Below, piece after piece: positions 60,718-64,000 of a DNA stretch of 64,000 nucleotides. The stretch's first letter is position 1. Each line of letters starts with the position of its first letter. A program made the position numbers and the translations under genes. Source of the stretch: Actinomycetota bacterium (GTDB lineage Bacteria > Actinomycetota > Coriobacteriia > Anaerosomatales > JAUXNU01); the NCBI GenBank assembly GCA_030682655.1, contig JAUXNU010000205.1, positions 1 through 64,000 of the forward strand. The letters are read 5' to 3'. The notes under the pieces are model-generated. The model made no database searches. It saw only the letters and a program-made list of their open reading frames with translations, and had not been told where the DNA came from.

Positions 60718-63303
60718 CTAGTGCAGCTCCAACTCGCCGTTTTCGCCGATATCCACAGTGGCTGTGTCCCCTTCGCTCATGCGCCCTTCGATGAGCGCCT
60801 TGGCCACGCGGTCGACGACTTCGCGCTGGATGACGCGCTTGAGCGGCCGCGCCCCGTAAACGGGGTCGAAGCCATCGAGTGCGATGCGCTCGATGGCCGC
60901 AGGCGTGAGCTCAAGCGCGATCTTGCGCTCGGCGAGCCGCTCACGCACCTTGGCGAGCTGGATCTCGACGATGTCGCCGATCTGCTCGAGCGACAGCGAG
61001 TGGAACACGACAAGATCGTCGATGCGGTTCAGGAACTCGGGCCGGAACGTCGCCCGCATGGCTTCTTCGATCATGGCCTTCATGTTCGCGTCGTCGCCGG
61101 ACTTGGCCATCTCCTGGATGAACTGCGACCCGACGTTGCTCGTCATGATGAGAATCGAGTTGCGGAAGCTCACAGTGCGGCCCTGGCCATCGGTCAACCG
61201 TCCGTCATCGAGCACCTGAAGCAGCACGCCAAAGACGTCCGGGTGCGCCTTCTCGATCTCGTCGAGCAGCACGACGCTGTACGGCCGGCGACGCACCGCC
61301 TCGGTGAGCTGCCCGCCTTCGTCGTAGCCGACGTAGCCCGGGGGCGCCCCTATGAGCCGCTGCACGCTGAACTTCTCCATGTACTCCGACATGTCGATGC
61401 GCACCATGGAGCGTTCGTCGTCGAACAGGAACTCCGCCAGCGCGCGGGCAAGCTCGGTCTTGCCGACGCCGGTCGGCCCCATGAAGATGAAGCTTCCGAT
61501 CGGCCGGTCGGGGTCGGACAGGCCCGCACGGCTCCGCCGTATCGCCGAGGCAACCGCCGCGACCGCCTCGTCCTGGCCCACGACGCGCTCGTGCAGCTCT
61601 TCCTCGAGATGCGCGAGCTTCGCCATCTCTCCTTCCAGCAAGCGCGAGACGGGCACGCCGGTCCACGCGGCCACGACTTCGGCGATCTCTTCGTCAGTCA
61701 CTTCCTCGCGCAGCATGCCGGCACCCGATTGCAGTTCGCGAAGGCGGCCGTCGGCCCCATCGAGTTCGGCCTCGAGTCCCGGGATGCGGCCGTAGCGAAT
61801 CTCGGCCGCACGCTGCAGGTCGCCTTCGCGCTCTGCCCGCTCGGACTCCATCTTGGCCTCGTCGAGCTCCGCCTTGAAGCGCTGGACATCCGTGATGACG
61901 CTCTTCTCCGACTCCCATCGGGCCTTGAGACCGCTGAGCTCCTCTGAGACGTCGGCCATCTCCGCGCGCAGGACCTCCAGCCTCTCCGCAGAAGGCTCGT
62001 CGCTTTCCTTGGTCAGGGCGGCTTCTTCGATCTGCATCTGCCGCAGCCTGCGATCGAGCACGTCGATCTCGGTCGGCATCGAGTCGATCTCGATCCGGAG
62101 GCGCGACGCGGCCTCGTCGATGAGGTCGATCGCCTTGTCGGGCAGAAAGCGATCGGCGATGTAGCGGTCCGAGAGCGAGGCCGCAGACACGATCGCGCCA
62201 TCGGTGATGCGCACGCCGTGGTGGACCTCGTACTTCTCTTTCAACCCGCGCAGGATCGCGATCGTGTCTTCCACGCTCGGCTCGCCCACATAGACCGGCT
62301 GGAATCGGCGCTCCAAAGCGGCGTCCTTCTCCACGTGCTGGCGGTACTCGTCGAGCGTGGTCGCGCCTATCGCATGCAGCTCGCCGCGTGCGAGCGCGGG
62401 CTTGAGCATGTTACTCGCATCCATCGAGCCCTCGGCGGCTCCGGCACCCACGATCGTGTGCATCTCGTCGATGAAGAGCACGAGCCGACCCTCGGCCTGC
62501 TCCACCTCGCGCAACACGGCCTTGAGCCGGTCCTCGAACTCGCCGCGGTACTTCGCTCCGGCCACCATCGCGCCGAGATCGAGCGCGACAACGTCCTTGT
62601 CTCGCAAGCTGCTCGGTACATCACCGTCGACGATGCGCTGCGCGAGCCCCTCGACGATCGCGGTCTTGCCCGTACCCGGCTCGCCGATCAGCACCGGGTT
62701 GTTCTTCGTGCGCCGTGATAGCACCTGGATCACGCGGCGGATCTCGTCGTTGCGCCCGATGACCGGATCGAGCTTGCCGTCGCGCGCAGCAGCCGTGAGA
62801 TTGCGGCTGAACCGCTCGAGCGCCTGGAACTGCGACTCGGGGTTCTGGTCGGTGACGCGACTCCCCGCCCGCAACTCCTCGAGCGCTTCGAGCACCCGGG
62901 CCGACGTCACCCCGGCACCCTTCATGAGCCGACCGGCCTCACCGGAGTCCTCGGCGATGGCCACCAGCAGGTGCTCGGTCGAGACGTAGGCGTCCTTCAG
63001 CTTCTCGGCCTGCTTGAACGCCTCGGCCAACACCGTGCTCAGCCGAGGACCCACGCCTGCCTGGCCAATGCCCGCACCGCTGACCTTCGGCATGGCTTCA
63101 ATCGCCGAGGAGACCTCGGCCTCAAGCGCATCCGGGCTCGCACCGACCTTCTGTACGATCGGCCGCACGATTCCCTCGGCCTGGTCCAGAAGCGCCTTGA
63201 GCAGATGCTCCGGCTCGATGACCTGCTGGGACGCGCCATCGGCGATACCCTGCGCGGCCCCCAGTACCTCCTGCGCCTTGATTGTGAGCTTGTCGAGTCT
63301 CAT
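60718..63303 (-). CDS. clpB: ATP-dependent chaperone ClpB
   Basis: ClpB disaggregase, 861 residues. The N-terminal domain ([17 protein letters not shown]) is followed by the first AAA+ module (Walker [24 protein letters not shown]), a long middle coiled coil of about 120 residues (typical of ClpB, absent in ClpA/C), and the second AAA+ module ([34 protein letters not shown]). ATG 63303 has GGAGG six bases upstream. It works with the DnaK system to reactivate aggregated protein. hspR and dnaJ lie upstream on the same strand. Confidence 0.97.
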   Translation of the reverse strand: MRLDKLTIKAQEVLGAAQGIADGASQQVIEPEHLLKALLDQAEGIVRPIVQKVGASPDALEAEVSSAIEAMPKVSGAGIGQAGVGPRLSTVLAEAFKQAEKLKDAYVSTEHLLVAIAEDSGEAGRLMKGAGVTSARVLEALEELRAGSRVTDQNPESQFQALERFSRNLTAAARDGKLDPVIGRNDEIRRVIQVLSRRTKNNPVLIGEPGTGKTAIVEGLAQRIVDGDVPSSLRDKDVVALDLGAMVAGAKYRGEFEDRLKAVLREVEQAEGRLVLFIDEMHTIVGAGAAEGSMDASNMLKPALARGELHAIGATTLDEYRQHVEKDAALERRFQPVYVGEPSVEDTIAILRGLKEKYEVHHGVRITDGAIVSAASLSDRYIADRFLPDKAIDLIDEAASRLRIEIDSMPTEIDVLDRRLRQMQIEEAALTKESDEPSAERLEVLRAEMADVSEELSGLKARWESEKSVITDVQRFKAELDEAKMESERAEREGDLQRAAEIRYGRIPGLEAELDGADGRLRELQSGAGMLREEVTDEEIAEVVAAWTGVPVSRLLEGEMAKLAHLEEELHERVVGQDEAVAAVASAIRRSRAGLSDPDRPIGSFIFMGPTGVGKTELARALAEFLFDDERSMVRIDMSEYMEKFSVQRLIGAPPGYVGYDEGGQLTEAVRRRPYSVVLLDEIEKAHPDVFGVLLQVLDDGRLTDGQGRTVSFRNSILIMTSNVGSQFIQEMAKSGDDANMKAMIEEAMRATFRPEFLNRIDDLVVFHSLSLEQIGDIVEIQLAKVRERLAERKIALELTPAAIERIALDGFDPVYGARPLKRVIQREVVDRVAKALIEGRMSEGDTATVDIGENGELELH

Positions 63304-63385
63304 CTCGTGCCTCCATACGTGCCGCCCAGTCGAGAGCGGCTTCCCGCAAGCGCCCGACCGGGCTTCGTCTCTCCACCGTGGGATC

Positions 63386-63793
63386 CTAGTCTCTCCGCGC
63401 AAGCCCTCCGCGCCTGACCATCACGATCTCGGCACGATACTCCCGGCGCACCTGTTCGGTCTCGCGCTGCGCTCTGCGCCTGACGTCCTCCGTGCGTGCG
63501 TGCATGCGATCGATCTCTCCTCGGAGACGCTCGACTTCGCTCTCCAGCGCCATGATGCGCTCCACGCCCGCGAGGTTGATGCCCTCCTCCTGCGTGAGCT
63601 GCTGGATGAGACGCAACCGCTCGATGTCGGCCTCGGAGTACAGGCGTGTATTGCCGGCCGATCGCTGCGGCTTGATGAGCTCGCGGCGCTCGTAGATCCG
63701 CAGTGTCTGGGGATGCATGCCGGAGAGCCCGGCCGCCACGCTGATCATGTACAGCGGCCGTTCCCGTCCGATCCCTGATCGCTTGTTCACCAT
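63386..63793 (-). CDS. hspR: heat-shock repressor HspR (MerR family)
   Basis: A 135-residue MerR-type regulator. The HTH is [20 protein letters not shown] with the family's [20 protein letters not shown] wing, and a coiled coil follows ([20 protein letters not shown]). HspR represses the dnaK operon and clpB in actinobacteria, with DnaK as corepressor. GGGAGG precedes ATG 63793 by seven bases. The clpB gene follows 82 bases later. No HAIR operator is seen inside the window; it would lie upstream of dnaK. Confidence 0.93.
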   Translation of the reverse strand: MVNKRSGIGRERPLYMISVAAGLSGMHPQTLRIYERRELIKPQRSAGNTRLYSEADIERLRLIQQLTQEEGINLAGVERIMALESEVERLRGEIDRMHARTEDVRRRAQRETEQVRREYRAEIVMVRRGGLARRD

Positions 63794-63829
63794 CTGTACA
63801 CCTCCCGGGAGTGAGCGCCTGCCTGGCCC

Positions 63830-64000
63830 CTACCCGATGTGAGCCCTAAGGTCCTCGCTATGCGACGCGCCAAACTCCTCGAGCAACTCCTTGCCTTGCG
63901 CCGTGAGCTTGGTCGGGATAACGATGTGGGACTTGACCTTCAAGTCCCCCCAACCTTTGCCCTTGAGCTTCGGGGCTCCCTTTCCGGCGAGCCGGAAGAC
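63830..64000 (-). CDS. DnaJ-family chaperone C-terminus, cut by window edge
   Basis: The last 56 codons of a DnaJ/CbpA-type protein. VFRLAGKGAPKLKGKGWGDL matches the C-terminal substrate-binding domain (R-L-x-G-K-G-x-P), followed by KVKSHIVIPTKLTAQGKELL and the end FGASHSEDLRAHIG. It lies 36 bases before hspR, the classical dnaK-grpE-dnaJ-hspR order. The J domain is outside the window. Whether it is DnaJ proper or a CbpA-like paralogue cannot be told. Confidence 0.85.
   Translation of the reverse strand, partial: VFRLAGKGAPKLKGKGWGDLKVKSHIVIPTKLTAQGKELLEEFGASHSEDLRAHIG

Overview
The window is 64 kb of GC-rich DNA (roughly two thirds G+C by eye) from a bacterium that looks like an anaerobic member of the Actinomycetota, plausibly Coriobacteriia or a relative. 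The signs are the actinobacterial housekeeping run eno / FtsB-like septum protein / DUF501 / Ppx, an HspR-type repressor next to clpB and dnaJ, frequent GTG starts, a candidate leaderless promoter, and selenocysteine use. The taxonomic placement is inference; no rRNA is present. One tRNA, tRNA-Leu(TAA), is found.

Layout. 0-0.3 kb: start of a transposase gene with terminal-type repeats. 0.3-4.5 kb, + strand: citrate synthase, a flavodoxin-like protein, a membrane histidine kinase and an ACT-domain protein. 4.5-8.7 kb, - strand: selenium genes selA, yedF-like and selD behind an EAL-domain protein; selD is itself a selenoprotein, with an in-frame TGA at the catalytic position. 8.8-12.6 kb: B12-binding protein, TPR protein and glycosidase-like protein in one tight operon. 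12.7-24.6 kb: tRNA-Leu, then Ppx, DUF501, FtsB-like, pyruvate kinase, methyltransferase, enolase, MazG, PpiC-type lipoprotein and Mfd. 24.8-26.9 kb, + strand: MFS transporter and endonuclease III. 26.9-29.4 kb: a restriction-modification cassette (C5 methylase, Vsr, GIY-YIG nuclease of Eco29kI type, small unknown protein). 29.4-32.2 kb: YhbD-like regulator with a bactofilin-like protein, DUF554 and a NYN RNase-like protein.

32.6-37.7 kb: a phosphorelay (1413-residue hybrid kinase, separate Hpt protein, single receiver). 37.9-40.4 kb: two PLP enzymes and a UBP-type zinc finger. 40.4-43.2 kb: TrkH-type potassium channel with a 42-residue membrane peptide and other membrane proteins. 43.3-45.8 kb: GerMN lipoprotein, RsgA and a DUF7282-like lipoprotein. 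45.8-50.8 kb: a copper module (CopA, anchored cupredoxin, SafE-cupredoxin fusion, Met/His/Cys-rich membrane protein). 50.8-54.1 kb: metY-metX-metW behind a leader that encodes a methionine-rich peptide. 54.2-55.3 kb: flavin reductase-like and GNAT proteins. 55.3-59.6 kb: a second signalling cluster (two-CW hybrid kinase, three receivers) and a MarR-like protein. 59.7-60.7 kb: a HepT/MntA toxin-antitoxin pair whose antitoxin carries an added XRE domain and whose promoter contains a palindrome. 60.7-64 kb: clpB, hspR and the 3' end of dnaJ.

Across the whole window the octamer GCCAAGGA recurs about 40 times on the two strands together, some sixteen times more than its composition predicts. It is mostly followed by G or C and mostly lies on the + strand. 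No annotated gene explains it. It is the most unusual signal in the window.
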